Shown: positions 1-7,569 of the stretch, one piece after another | Position numbering within the stretch: position 1 is the stretch's first letter | How the letters are laid out: every line of letters begins with the position of its first letter | Assembly (NCBI GenBank): GCA_016342385.1 | Contig: JAEINM010000147.1 | Span: 1 to 8,800, forward strand | Length of the DNA: 8,800 nt | Direction: 5' to 3' | Origin: Spirochaetaceae bacterium | GTDB lineage: Bacteria > Spirochaetota > Spirochaetia > DSM-2461 | Translations under genes and position numbers: made by a program | Notes under the pieces: model-generated | Told to the model about the DNA's origin: nothing | Databases searched by the model: none | Seen by the model: the letters and a program-made list of their open reading frames with translations, nothing else

Positions 1-1532
1 GCTTTTCTCAGTACCTGCTGATCAATTTCCTTTGCATTAATCAGTTCATTATATATTCTGGTGAAATCTGACGATTCTCTTCTAAATCTGAATAGGGAAA
101 GGAGATAAGCTCGATATTTATAGATGACCAATGCCGAATAAACCACGAGCGGAATGAGAAAAAACAATAGGTATAGGGGATTTTTCAGAACACTTTTTCT
201 ATCTCGATCAAATCTCTTCAGTAATTTTTCTGTGGAAAAATTATATAAAAGACCTTCATCATTGGAGACCAGCTCATTTTTGTCATCACTCTCATTTACG
301 GTATACCCTGTACTTTCCAGATTAGCCGAAGTAATTACCTCAGTTTCAAGAACTTCCAGTTCCACAAAGGGTATAAGGGCTGTCTCCAGTTTACCCGATT
401 GAATATTAAAGTATTGCAGTTGTAATTCAGGGATTTTATCAACCTCTCCATTTTTAACCCGTATGGTCTGAGAAAAGATGACCTGGTCCCCTTCAACTTT
501 TCCGGGAGAACGCCTTTGAGGAATACTAAAAGATTTCTCCATCTCCTCATAAAAATTTAATGGAGGCAGCTCGATAGATTCGGGTGAAACAGATTGGAGG
601 ACTGAAATTATATATGTCAGGGGATCCCCTATATGCACTCTTTGAGGGTTTGCTGATGCTTTTATTTGAAGAGGGCCATCTGAAAGAATTACGGGAGAAT
701 TCTGAGTGTAGTCCGATAATGAGGGAAGTTCTCTGATTTCAATATCCAATTGATTTGAGGGGATAACAGAGGACTTGTAGGATGTTCGAAAACCACTAGA
801 TCTTTCGGCGCTATCGAAAGCCAGAGTGATAGGACCAAGCTTAACCGGGCCTGATTTTTCAGGTAAAAGTTTTAATCCGAAAATCAGAGATGAATATTGT
901 TGCCCTTTGTATATTTCCGCTGTCTGCATTGCCAGAACATCGAGTCCGTCAATATTCAATTTAAAAACATCATTACCCGGAGGAGGAACCTGGCTTTCGG
1001 TAGTGAACAGCTGTGAATTGAGAAAAGGTATATTAAAAACAGGGTTACTGACAGAAGAAGAGAAAAGCCATTTGATAGTGAGAATTATTGGCTCACCTTC
1101 CCAATATTCTTTTTTATCGGTTTCCAGAAAAAGATGAAATCCCTCTATAGGTTCGGGAGATTTTACAGTGATTGTTCCCGATGCTGTTTTTAATACTTTC
1201 CCATCAACTTCAATAGAAAAAGACGGTATGATTAGAGTCCCTTTTTTTAAAGGAGTAAAGGACCAGGTATAGGTAATAGTTTTTGAACTGCTGCTGGATC
1301 CTCCGCCGAATGATGAGACCATACTGGTTGAAGCCCCTTTATAACGGATAGTAATACCCTCTAAAGTACCCAATTCAGGAACCTGGGCATCTGTTGTACC
1401 CTCTATTATAATTCTGTATTCAAAAGGCTGACCGAGATACACTTCCGATGATTCGACAGAAGCTCTGACACTTTGTCCCGCAAGAGGGAAAAGTGATAAA
1501 ACTAAAAGACATATAGACAATAAATACTTCAT
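1..1532 (-). CDS. batD: BatD family protein, partial (runs off the left edge)
   Basis: Membrane-anchored protein with a large extracytoplasmic part, expected to work with the VWA proteins encoded upstream. The frame is open from the ATG at 1532 to the edge, giving about 510 codons without the C-terminus. Residues 1-20 form a signal peptide (MKYLLSICLLVLSLFPLAGQ). The mature N-terminus has the BatD pattern 'YLGQPFEYRIIIEG' (32-45), a glycine/serine-rich loop (76-83), then 'TPLKKGTLIIPSFSIEVDG' (93-111), which resembles the family's 'P...G...IP' strand. A second beta-type segment follows ('PQRVHIGDPLTYIISV'). One transmembrane helix lies at about 451-473 (NPLYLLFFLIPLVVYSALVIYKY is its extent), followed by a basic cytosolic tail that continues outside the window. 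The start codon shares one base with the preceding stop (TAATG), with AGGA about 7 bases upstream. BatD identity is by pattern and position only; sequence identity between BatD proteins is low. Confidence 0.85.
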   Translation of the reverse strand, partial: MKYLLSICLLVLSLFPLAGQSVRASVESSEVYLGQPFEYRIIIEGTTDAQVPELGTLEGITIRYKGASTSMVSSFGGGSSSSSKTITYTWSFTPLKKGTLIIPSFSIEVDGKVLKTASGTITVKSPEPIEGFHLFLETDKKEYWEGEPIILTIKWLFSSSVSNPVFNIPFLNSQLFTTESQVPPPGNDVFKLNIDGLDVLAMQTAEIYKGQQYSSLIFGLKLLPEKSGPVKLGPITLAFDSAERSSGFRTSYKSSVIPSNQLDIEIRELPSLSDYTQNSPVILSDGPLQIKASANPQRVHIGDPLTYIISVLQSVSPESIELPPLNFYEEMEKSFSIPQRRSPGKVEGDQVIFSQTIRVKNGEVDKIPELQLQYFNIQSGKLETALIPFVELEVLETEVITSANLESTGYTVNESDDKNELVSNDEGLLYNFSTEKLLKRFDRDRKSVLKNPLYLLFFLIPLVVYSALVIYKYRAYLLSLFRFRRESSDFTRIYNELINAKEIDQQVLRK

Positions 1533-2407
1533 TACCAGTTCCTATCCACAACAACTCCGGCTCCTGTTATTTCAGAAGTGGATTCTCTGTTATTTTCATT
1601 TTCAATTATTGATTGAGCGATCTCATCACCTGTGTCAGGTGGTTGATTTTCCTCTTTTGAATTCTCTTCAGCTTCTTTGTCAGATAAACTCTTCGAAGCC
1701 TCTTTTAGATATTCAGCAGCTTCTCTCTGATACTCTTCAGCCTTTTCATAATTCTGCTTATCTATTTCACTAAGAGCCTTTTCCTGAGCCGATTCTGCTT
1801 TTTCCATATTTTCTCTGAATTCGGAATTTTCCTCAGACATTTTCTCTTTCATATGAGATGTCTCTTTTTTCACTTCTTCCTGGGAAGATTTATGATCATC
1901 CGATTCTTTCTGATCATTCGACGCCAATTGCTGCTGCTTCTCCTGTAACTGTTCCATTTCATTTTTTTCAGAGTCATTTTGCTCCTGTTCTCTCTGCTCT
2001 TCATCTTTGTGTTCATCGATTTTTTCTTTTAACAGGAGGGCTAATTCCAGATTATGTGCGGCTGATTTGTTTTCTTTATCCAGTTCCAGTATACGTTCAT
2101 AGAATCCCAGACTGCGATCTATATACTTTGTTGCATCTTCCACACTACTCTGCTCATCCAGTGCAATACGACTCAGTTTATAGGAATTGTTACCACTGAG
2201 CATTAATCTCTGATGGTTCAGTTTCTCTGGAAAATCCTCATGAATAGTCTGTAGTAATTCATCAGTTTTTTTATAATCATTCTCTTTATAGGCTTTTAGG
2301 GCTTCATTATAAATAACACGACCATCGAGGATATCTTTTTGTCCCATTGCTGATATACAGAAGATCTGTGTGATAAAAAAAATGATTAAACAGATGTGTT
2401 TCTTCAT
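1532..2407 (-). other. batC: Possible internal translation start producing free BatC
   Basis: Inside the fused gene, the ATG at 2407 (residue 405 of the fusion) is preceded by AAGGAG at 2423-2418, with 10 bases between. It opens directly into a good signal peptide of about 23 residues, followed by the TPR region. This is what a free-standing batC gene would look like, and it would give a 291-residue exported protein. Either the signal peptide now serves only as the fourth membrane helix of the fusion, or ribosomes also start here and make separate BatC. The Shine-Dalgarno match and in-frame position are seen; its use is inferred. Confidence 0.5.
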
Positions 2408-3619
2408 AGAGTTAAATCTCCTTCTCAGATTCAGTATCTCCGGTATTTTTTTACCTTCCCTGGTGATTTCATGATTAAAAGCTCTTAAATCTTCTTCAGT
2501 TAAAAAATCTATATCCGGTGTTTTTTTATTCTCTTTAGGTTTAATAATTCTCATTTCTGATATATTGATTTTTTGAATACTCTCTTGTATTTTTCTTCTG
2601 TCCTTCTGGCTGATAAGATGGCGGAATCCTCTAAAGGGCTGGAATAAAGCCATTGTTAGCATAAGAACTGCTATGAAGAGAAAAAATTGAAATTTTTCAT
2701 CATAAATAGTAACTGAATCCTCTTCGTAGACACTGGAAGGAGAATTGCTAATAAGGGATCCATATATTTCGGCCAGATCAAAAGTCCCGGTCGAAACATT
2801 GAGATATTGCCCCCCTTCTGTTGCACCGGCCACTTTACGCAGAGTGACAGCATCGAGTTTCGTCCAGACCTCCTGGCCTTCGAAGGTCACAAACTGTGTA
2901 CCATTTTCCCCTTTAATTGGAATTCTCCGCCCTGTGTTTTCATCACCAAGACCTATGGCGATAATCCTGATCCCTTTTTTATCTGATTCCCCCGCGGCCT
3001 CAATGGGGAAACTTTCCTGATCCTCTCCATCTGTGATGAGAATAATATCCTTATGAGCTTTAGCACTGTCATCGAGAACAGAATTATTGACATAGCGAAG
3101 AGCATCGCCGATGAGAGATCCCCCTTTGCTGACACTATTGACATTTAATCTGTCTACAGATGAGATAAAGAAACTGTAGTCGTTTGTCAGAGGAGTTTTT
3201 ACAACGGCTGTACCGGCAAAAGCCACTAGAGCTACTCTATCACCATCAAGGCTGTTCACAGCATCTTTTATGGCCAGTTTGGCTCTTTCCAGTCTGTTGG
3301 GAATCAGATCATCGGCCAGCATGCTAATCGACACATCAATGAGAAAGACCACATCACGACCTCTCTTTTCAACGGTTCTGGTCTGTTGATTCCATGATGG
3401 TCTTGTCATAGCCAGAACAAGAAAGACAATGGCCCAGACAAGAAAGATTCCACTGTTGACGTATCCTTTTATGTGGAAGTTATTTTCCCCGGAGATGATT
3501 CCCCCGGTAAATTTCCATAGAGACTTCCTCTTCTTTTTAACAGAATAATATAGAAGAAACAGGACAGGAATAATTAACCATAATAGAGAAAATAAAGAGG
3601 GATTCTGAAAATGTACCAT
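1532..3619 (-). CDS. BatB-BatC fusion: VWA membrane protein with C-terminal TPR/coiled-coil domain
   Basis: A 695-residue protein joining what are usually two genes. The BatB part has a membrane helix at about 11-26, a second at 57-72, and a VWA domain from about 88 to 290. The MIDAS motif DVSIS is at 95-99 and LITDGED at 195-201. A third helix is at about 311-326. A charged linker (327-403) follows, then a hydrophobic segment that looks like a signal peptide (405-427, MKKHICLIIFFITQIFCISAMGQ is its extent). The BatC part begins there with TPR-like repeats around 431-530, a Glu/Lys/Gln-rich coiled coil (about 531-655) containing another TPR-like stretch (614-645), and a short tail. I chose the ATG at 3619 because it overlaps the batA stop (TGATG) and has AGGAGG 8 bases upstream; the in-frame ATG at 3640 lacks such a site. 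The VWA domain probably binds a metal-dependent partner, and the TPR part binds proteins outside the membrane. The fusion is seen directly as one unbroken frame. Confidence 0.9.
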   Translation of the reverse strand: MVHFQNPSLFSLLWLIIPVLFLLYYSVKKKRKSLWKFTGGIISGENNFHIKGYVNSGIFLVWAIVFLVLAMTRPSWNQQTRTVEKRGRDVVFLIDVSISMLADDLIPNRLERAKLAIKDAVNSLDGDRVALVAFAGTAVVKTPLTNDYSFFISSVDRLNVNSVSKGGSLIGDALRYVNNSVLDDSAKAHKDIILITDGEDQESFPIEAAGESDKKGIRIIAIGLGDENTGRRIPIKGENGTQFVTFEGQEVWTKLDAVTLRKVAGATEGGQYLNVSTGTFDLAEIYGSLISNSPSSVYEEDSVTIYDEKFQFFLFIAVLMLTMALFQPFRGFRHLISQKDRRKIQESIQKINISEMRIIKPKENKKTPDIDFLTEEDLRAFNHEITREGKKIPEILNLRRRFNSMKKHICLIIFFITQIFCISAMGQKDILDGRVIYNEALKAYKENDYKKTDELLQTIHEDFPEKLNHQRLMLSGNNSYKLSRIALDEQSSVEDATKYIDRSLGFYERILELDKENKSAAHNLELALLLKEKIDEHKDEEQREQEQNDSEKNEMEQLQEKQQQLASNDQKESDDHKSSQEEVKKETSHMKEKMSEENSEFRENMEKAESAQEKALSEIDKQNYEKAEEYQREAAEYLKEASKSLSDKEAEENSKEENQPPDTGDEIAQSIIENENNRESTSEITGAGVVVDRNW

Positions 3620-4647
3620 CAGGGAACCCTCCTTAGCCATGTCGATGAAAGCGTATGGGCCAGAAGAAGCAGAATCAAAGCTGTTGCTCCGAAAGGAAGA
3701 AACCGTTCCCTGTAATTTTTATAGGAAAAAGATTCTATTCTGCTTTTTTCAAGACCATCAATTTCTCTGTATATATTTTTCAATGATTCCTCTGAATCAG
3801 CAGAAAAATACTTTCCTTTTGTTATTTGAGCCATCTCTTTTAATGAAGCTTCATCAACGCCATAACCGGGAGGAATTTTCTTGACCATACCGAAAGCATT
3901 TTTATAATACCCTGCTCCAAACCCGATAGTATACAACTTTATATCCCATTGGGCGGCCAGATAAGCAGCGTCTAGAGGACTGACAGTCCCCCCATTATTC
4001 TGTCCATCGGTTAATAGAATGATTATTTTATTCTGGATTTTGTAATTAGCCGGGTTGTTCGTATCATCAGTCTCCTGTAGTCTGGCGGCGGCCAGAGCCA
4101 CAGCATCTCCGATTGAAGTTCCATCCTCTTCTCGATTATCTATCAGTTTTATGTTTGATGTGAAGTCAACAAGAGTCTCATGGGATAAAGTCAAAGGAGA
4201 CATGGTTTCACCAAAACGGCCAAATGTTATCAAACCTATCAGATCATCCTTTCTCCCTTTCAGGTCTTTTTCATTCCCCGCGACAAAACTGACAAAAGCT
4301 TCCTTTACGGCATCCAGTCTGTTTTTATTACCATCGGCAGTTACAGGTGTTCCCATACTGCTGCTTCTATCGAGTACCATATTTATCGCTATGCCATTGG
4401 TCACTTCCCGAACCGTATCGAATCCCTCTCTCGGCCGGGCCAAAGCGATTATCAGAAAGAAAAGAGCGAACATATTCAGTATATATGGCAAGGATGAAAG
4501 TCTCTGTTTCATTGTTTCCGGCAGTTTGAAATCTTTAGAAAGAGAAGAGAAATCAGATCCGCCTGATCGGCCACCGGCTCGTCTGTACAAAAAGATAAGG
4601 GGGAAGAGAAGTAAAAAAGTAAAAGCCCATGGTGCTTCAAAAGTCAT
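3619..4647 (-). CDS. batA: BatA family VWA membrane protein
   Basis: A 342-residue inner-membrane protein with a von Willebrand factor A domain. Hydrophobic helices lie at about 7-21 and 53-70, and a C-terminal one at about 316-334, so the VWA domain between the second and third is on one side of the membrane, probably the periplasmic side. MIDAS elements are visible: DRSSS at 93-97 for the DxSxS motif, GTS at 176-178 for the threonine, and LLTDG at 211-215 for the aspartate. Between helices two and three, 'RPREG' (71-75) is typical of BatA/BatB. The start is supported by AGGAGG six bases upstream, and it overlaps the end of the preceding gene by 11 bases. The arginine and serine within the MIDAS (DRSSS rather than the common DVSGS) do not remove a ligand. 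BatA rather than BatB is assigned because it comes first and the next VWA gene carries the BatC part. Confidence 0.92.
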   Translation of the reverse strand: MTFEAPWAFTFLLLFPLIFLYRRAGGRSGGSDFSSLSKDFKLPETMKQRLSSLPYILNMFALFFLIIALARPREGFDTVREVTNGIAINMVLDRSSSMGTPVTADGNKNRLDAVKEAFVSFVAGNEKDLKGRKDDLIGLITFGRFGETMSPLTLSHETLVDFTSNIKLIDNREEDGTSIGDAVALAAARLQETDDTNNPANYKIQNKIIILLTDGQNNGGTVSPLDAAYLAAQWDIKLYTIGFGAGYYKNAFGMVKKIPPGYGVDEASLKEMAQITKGKYFSADSEESLKNIYREIDGLEKSRIESFSYKNYRERFLPFGATALILLLLAHTLSSTWLRRVP

Positions 4648-5587
4648 GAGGGACCTCCTTTGTCACTTTTTCATCCAAATGGGAAATAAAGTCTCTACAG
4701 AAACGTATATCACCGTCTATCTGTGTCTCATCGGGTATATGGGTTCCAAAGGTCACCTCATCGCACCTTTTAAAAAAGCCATACAACTGAACTTTCAGCC
4801 AGTCTTCGATGACAGGAGAAGATTTACTGTAATTTACAAATTCTTCAGTTGTCTGAGACTGAACAGAGAGGAACACTTTATTATCGAGATACTCTCGTAT
4901 TAGATTATTCAATTCAGAATACAGCTCTTTTATATTATCTTTTTTTATAGAATTGATTCTTGTTTCATATGATTCTTTTTTTTCAGTCTGATTGTGCGGT
5001 TTTGTCTTTTTTCTTTTTAAGACAAGATAAATAATTATACTGGTGGTGGCTAAAAGGAACAAAATAAGGACAATAAGATACATAGGGTTTCTTTCCCTAT
5101 TTATAGTTTCAAAATCATCTATTAATTCATCTGATCCTTCAAATAATGCGCTGAGAACAGTGATGGGGATGTATTCTGATCGGATTGTGTCTATTTCTCC
5201 TCCATCGCGTACAAAACGGATTTCCAGGGGATTCAAAAGATATTCCCCCGGAAGCTGATTATCCATAAGAAGTTCAAAACTGCGTACAATACGGTCATCC
5301 GTATCAGTCATAACTGTAAGTTCCCGGATCTGAATGATATCCATTGAATCTTCATAACTGTTCCAATCGGGAAATTCAGGAATGAAGTCTTTTTTGTAGG
5401 CAAATGAGCATTGAAAACTAATTTTTTCTGAAGTGAAAAACTCTCTATCCAATATAGAAATTATCATAGAATTCCCTGTAGGAGAATTGTACACATATTC
5501 TTTCAATAGATCTGTCTTTTCTTCAGAGCCCTTTGAACAAGAGAACAGGAGAATAGCTATGATTGTCATTAGAGCAAACTTTCTCAC
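4637..5587 (-). CDS. Putative lipoprotein with one TM helix, BatD/DUF4381-like architecture
   Basis: A 316-residue protein occupying the slot between DUF58 and batA, where many Bat operons carry a poorly named membrane protein. The N-terminus is a short lipoprotein-type signal with a cysteine at residue 17 (LLFSC), though phenylalanine at -2 is not canonical. Residues 18-165 are predicted extracytoplasmic and beta-rich. A single transmembrane helix lies at about 168-189 and is followed by KRKK. The C-terminal part (about 210-310) is cytosolic and contains 'LIREYLDNKVFLSVQSQTTEEF', resembling the cytosolic tail of DUF4381/BatD-like proteins. The start is the GTG at 5587, which overlaps the DUF58 stop (GTGA); GAGG lies about 10 bases upstream. 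The next in-frame ATG would leave a very short signal. The role is unknown; position suggests it links cytosolic MoxR/DUF58 to the VWA proteins. Confidence 0.85.
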   Translation of the reverse strand: MRKFALMTIIAILLFSCSKGSEEKTDLLKEYVYNSPTGNSMIISILDREFFTSEKISFQCSFAYKKDFIPEFPDWNSYEDSMDIIQIRELTVMTDTDDRIVRSFELLMDNQLPGEYLLNPLEIRFVRDGGEIDTIRSEYIPITVLSALFEGSDELIDDFETINRERNPMYLIVLILFLLATTSIIIYLVLKRKKTKPHNQTEKKESYETRINSIKKDNIKELYSELNNLIREYLDNKVFLSVQSQTTEEFVNYSKSSPVIEDWLKVQLYGFFKRCDEVTFGTHIPDETQIDGDIRFCRDFISHLDEKVTKEVPHDF

Positions 5588-6474
5588 GATCGACCGGCCT
5601 CTATTCTGTGCTGTCTCTTCATAAAAAAAAGTGATAGAGAATGAATCCAGTCTGAGCCGGTATTCAGGTGGACATGATCCATCCCCATAGATATCATATT
5701 CTTTTTAAGGTTGCCGATTCTCTCAAGAGAGTGCCTCTTCCACTCCTGTCTAACCACTTTACTGGAGCTGTCTATGGTACGACAGTATCCTGTCTCTCCG
5801 TCGCGAATCGTAATCAGGCCGCAATCAGGCAGTTCCAATTCAAGGGGATCTGTTACAGATAAGGCCACCAGATCGTGTTTTTCCGCCATAATTTTCAATT
5901 TTCGCTCATAACCCTGATCTATAAAATCGGAAATAAGAAAGACAACAGCATTTTTTCTCTGGACTTTCCCCAAGTAGGTCAGGGCTTTGTCGATGGAAGT
6001 CCCTTTACCTTTGGGATTAAAAGCCAGAATTTCTCTGATTATTCTCATAATGTGGGTCATTCCCTTGGCCGGAGCGATAAAGGTCTCAACTTCATCAGTA
6101 AAAACAAGCAGTCCCACTCTATCATTATTTTTGATAGCGGAGAAGGATAAGACAGCGCATATTTCAGCAGCAATATCATTTCTCTTTCTGCCTGTGGATC
6201 CAAAATTTCCCGAAGCGGAAAGATCAACCAGAAGAAGAACTGTCAGTTCCCGTTCCTCTCTGAAACGCTTAATAAAAGGTTCCCCTGTACGGGCAGTCAC
6301 ATTCCAGTCAATTGATTTGATGTCATCTCCCGGTTGATAAGCTCGAACCTCTTCAAACTCCATCCCGTGCCCTTTAAAAGCACTGGTGTATTCTCCGGCA
6401 AAGGTACTGCTGACATTTCTTCCGGTTTTTATCTGGATTCTGCGTATTTTAGCGGCTAATTCTTTATCAATCAT
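5584..6474 (-). CDS. DUF58 domain protein (VWA-like), short soluble form
   Basis: A 296-residue cytosolic protein of the DUF58 family, the usual partner encoded beside MoxR ATPases. The family signature is clear at about 39-88: EFEEVRAYQPGDDIKSIDW, then 'ARTGEPFIKRF' and 'LLLVDLSASG'. The last contains a DxSxS MIDAS-type motif (DLSAS, 84-88). A threonine in 'GKGTSIDKAL' (159) and an aspartate in 'ISDFID' (183) occupy the other expected metal-site positions. No transmembrane helices are present, so this is the short form without the N-terminal membrane anchor seen in longer family members. Its ATG overlaps the moxR stop as ATGA, with AAGG just upstream. Members of the family are thought to be MoxR substrates or adaptors; no biochemical role can be read from the sequence. 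Confidence 0.95.
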   Translation of the reverse strand: MIDKELAAKIRRIQIKTGRNVSSTFAGEYTSAFKGHGMEFEEVRAYQPGDDIKSIDWNVTARTGEPFIKRFREERELTVLLLVDLSASGNFGSTGRKRNDIAAEICAVLSFSAIKNNDRVGLLVFTDEVETFIAPAKGMTHIMRIIREILAFNPKGKGTSIDKALTYLGKVQRKNAVVFLISDFIDQGYERKLKIMAEKHDLVALSVTDPLELELPDCGLITIRDGETGYCRTIDSSSKVVRQEWKRHSLERIGNLKKNMISMGMDHVHLNTGSDWIHSLSLFFMKRQHRIEAGRS

Positions 6475-7454
6475 GGGACCTTAACTGTTTGGAGGATCAT
6501 TTTTAATATATCTTCTGATTTTTTTTCTTCCGCCTCTGCCTCGTAGGAGACTATAATCCGGTGACGGAGAACATCATAGGCAATTGATTTCACATCATGG
6601 GGTGTAACATAGGATCTCCCATGGAGGAAAGCATGAGCCTTTGATGCCATCGTTAAATAAATAGTGGCTCTGGGAGATGCACCATACTGAATCAGATCTT
6701 TTATATTTAAGCCGTAATCTTCCGGTTCTCTTGTTGCAAATACAAGGTCGACAATATACTCTTCAATTTTTTCGTCCATAAAAACTGTATCCACAAGAGA
6801 CCGAAGGCGCTTAATATCATCTGGATGTAATACCGCATTAACAGCATTCTTCTTCTTGATAGAAGCCTGTTCTCTCAAGATGCGCAACTCTTCTGCTCTC
6901 TGGGGATAATCAATGACCAGTTTCATCATAAAACGGTCGACCTGAGCTTCGGGAAGAGGATATGTCCCCTCCTGCTCTACAGGATTCTGTGTTGCCAGGA
7001 CCATAAAGGGATCGTCGAGAGGATGAGTCTCTTCTCCAATGGTAATCTGTCTTTCCTGCATAGCCTCCAAAAGAGCACTTTGAACTTTGGCCGGTGCCCG
7101 GTTGATTTCATCTGCCAGAATCAGATTGGTGAATAAGGGACCCTTCTTGGTTGTAAAATCACCGGTCTTAGGGTTGTATATGAGGGTTCCGAGAAGATCG
7201 GCCGGCAGAAGATCGGGGGTGAACTGGATTCTTTTGAACGAAGTATCTATAGCATCGGATAATGTCGTGACTGTCAGTGTTTTAGCCAGACCGGGAACAC
7301 CTTCAATAAGAACATGCTGATTACATAGCAAGCTGATAATTAATCTCTCAATAAGATAATCCTGACCAATGATGACTTTTTTTATTTCTGTTGTCAGTTT
7401 ATTCAATTCCTGACATTCACTTTCGATTGTATTGCTTTCCAAATGTGATTCCAT
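6471..7454 (-). CDS. moxR: MoxR family AAA+ ATPase
   Basis: A 327-residue cytosolic AAA+ ATPase and first gene of the operon. Motifs are complete: Walker A GVPGLAKT (52-59), Walker B LILADE (111-116), sensor 1 ATQNP (154-158), an arginine-finger region with DRF (173-175), and sensor 2 GASPRAT (258-264). 'TPDLLPADLLG' (79-89) and 'RAPAKVQSALLEAMQE' (119-134) are typical of MoxR. MoxR proteins hydrolyse ATP in ring oligomers and act as chaperones for maturation or metal insertion of partner VWA proteins, here presumably BatA, BatB and DUF58. I placed the start at 7454 because GGAGGAG lies 10 bases upstream and family homology begins just after it. An in-frame ATG at 7499 would add 15 residues but places the Shine-Dalgarno inside the gene. 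All active-site residues appear intact. Confidence 0.96.
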   Translation of the reverse strand: MESHLESNTIESECQELNKLTTEIKKVIIGQDYLIERLIISLLCNQHVLIEGVPGLAKTLTVTTLSDAIDTSFKRIQFTPDLLPADLLGTLIYNPKTGDFTTKKGPLFTNLILADEINRAPAKVQSALLEAMQERQITIGEETHPLDDPFMVLATQNPVEQEGTYPLPEAQVDRFMMKLVIDYPQRAEELRILREQASIKKKNAVNAVLHPDDIKRLRSLVDTVFMDEKIEEYIVDLVFATREPEDYGLNIKDLIQYGASPRATIYLTMASKAHAFLHGRSYVTPHDVKSIAYDVLRHRIIVSYEAEAEEKKSEDILKMILQTVKVP

Positions 7455-7504
7455 GAGAATGTTTCTCCTCCATACAGATATTAAAACAGAAAACTGCAAA
7501 AAAT

Positions 7505-7534
7505 GTTACAGATTTTTTTATTACAAATTATATT
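7505..7534 (+). promoter_or_regulatory. Candidate sigma-70-type promoter of the kinase-BON gene
   Basis: GTTACA at 7505-7510 (4 of 6 to the -35 consensus) and TATATT at 7529-7534 (5 of 6 to the -10 consensus) are separated by 18 bases. Transcription would start near 7541, leaving a leader of about 29 bases that contains AGGAGG at 7558-7563. The region is very AT-rich, so chance matches are likely. Confidence 0.35.
7527..7532 (-). promoter_or_regulatory. Candidate -10 box for the moxR-bat operon
   Basis: A perfect TATAAT on the minus strand, about 70 bases upstream of the moxR start and overlapping the -10 candidate of the divergent gene. No convincing -35 hexamer sits 16-18 bases further upstream. 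It is the only strong -10 match between the two divergent genes in the operon's direction. Use is inferred. Confidence 0.25.
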
Positions 7535-7569
7535 TATAGTAGAGGACGTATTTTTTTAGGAGGAATGTT

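Noticed and set aside
826..1137. A 103-residue plus-strand open frame
   Set aside because: It is antisense to the BatD frame, which is continuous from 1532 to the window edge with a signal peptide and family patterns.
1660..2040. Repetitive-looking GAA/TTC-rich DNA
   Set aside because: It is the codon-level reflection of the Glu/Lys/Gln-rich coiled coil in the BatC part; no exact DNA repeat units were seen.
3617..3640. Upstream ATG at 3640 for the BatB-BatC gene
   Set aside because: It has no Shine-Dalgarno, while the ATG at 3619 has AGGAGG at good spacing and shares a base with the batA stop.
4055..4903. A 282-residue plus-strand open frame
   Set aside because: It lies antisense across batA and the preceding gene, is serine-rich with no domain pattern, and has no ribosome site. 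The minus-strand frames carry clear VWA motifs.
7455..7499. Upstream ATG at 7499 for moxR
   Set aside because: The added residues are unlike MoxR N-termini, and the strong GGAGGAG lies inside this extension, ideally placed for the ATG at 7454.
7511..7520. T-run as a terminator upstream of the kinase gene
   Set aside because: No GC-rich hairpin precedes it, and it sits within an AT-rich divergent promoter region.
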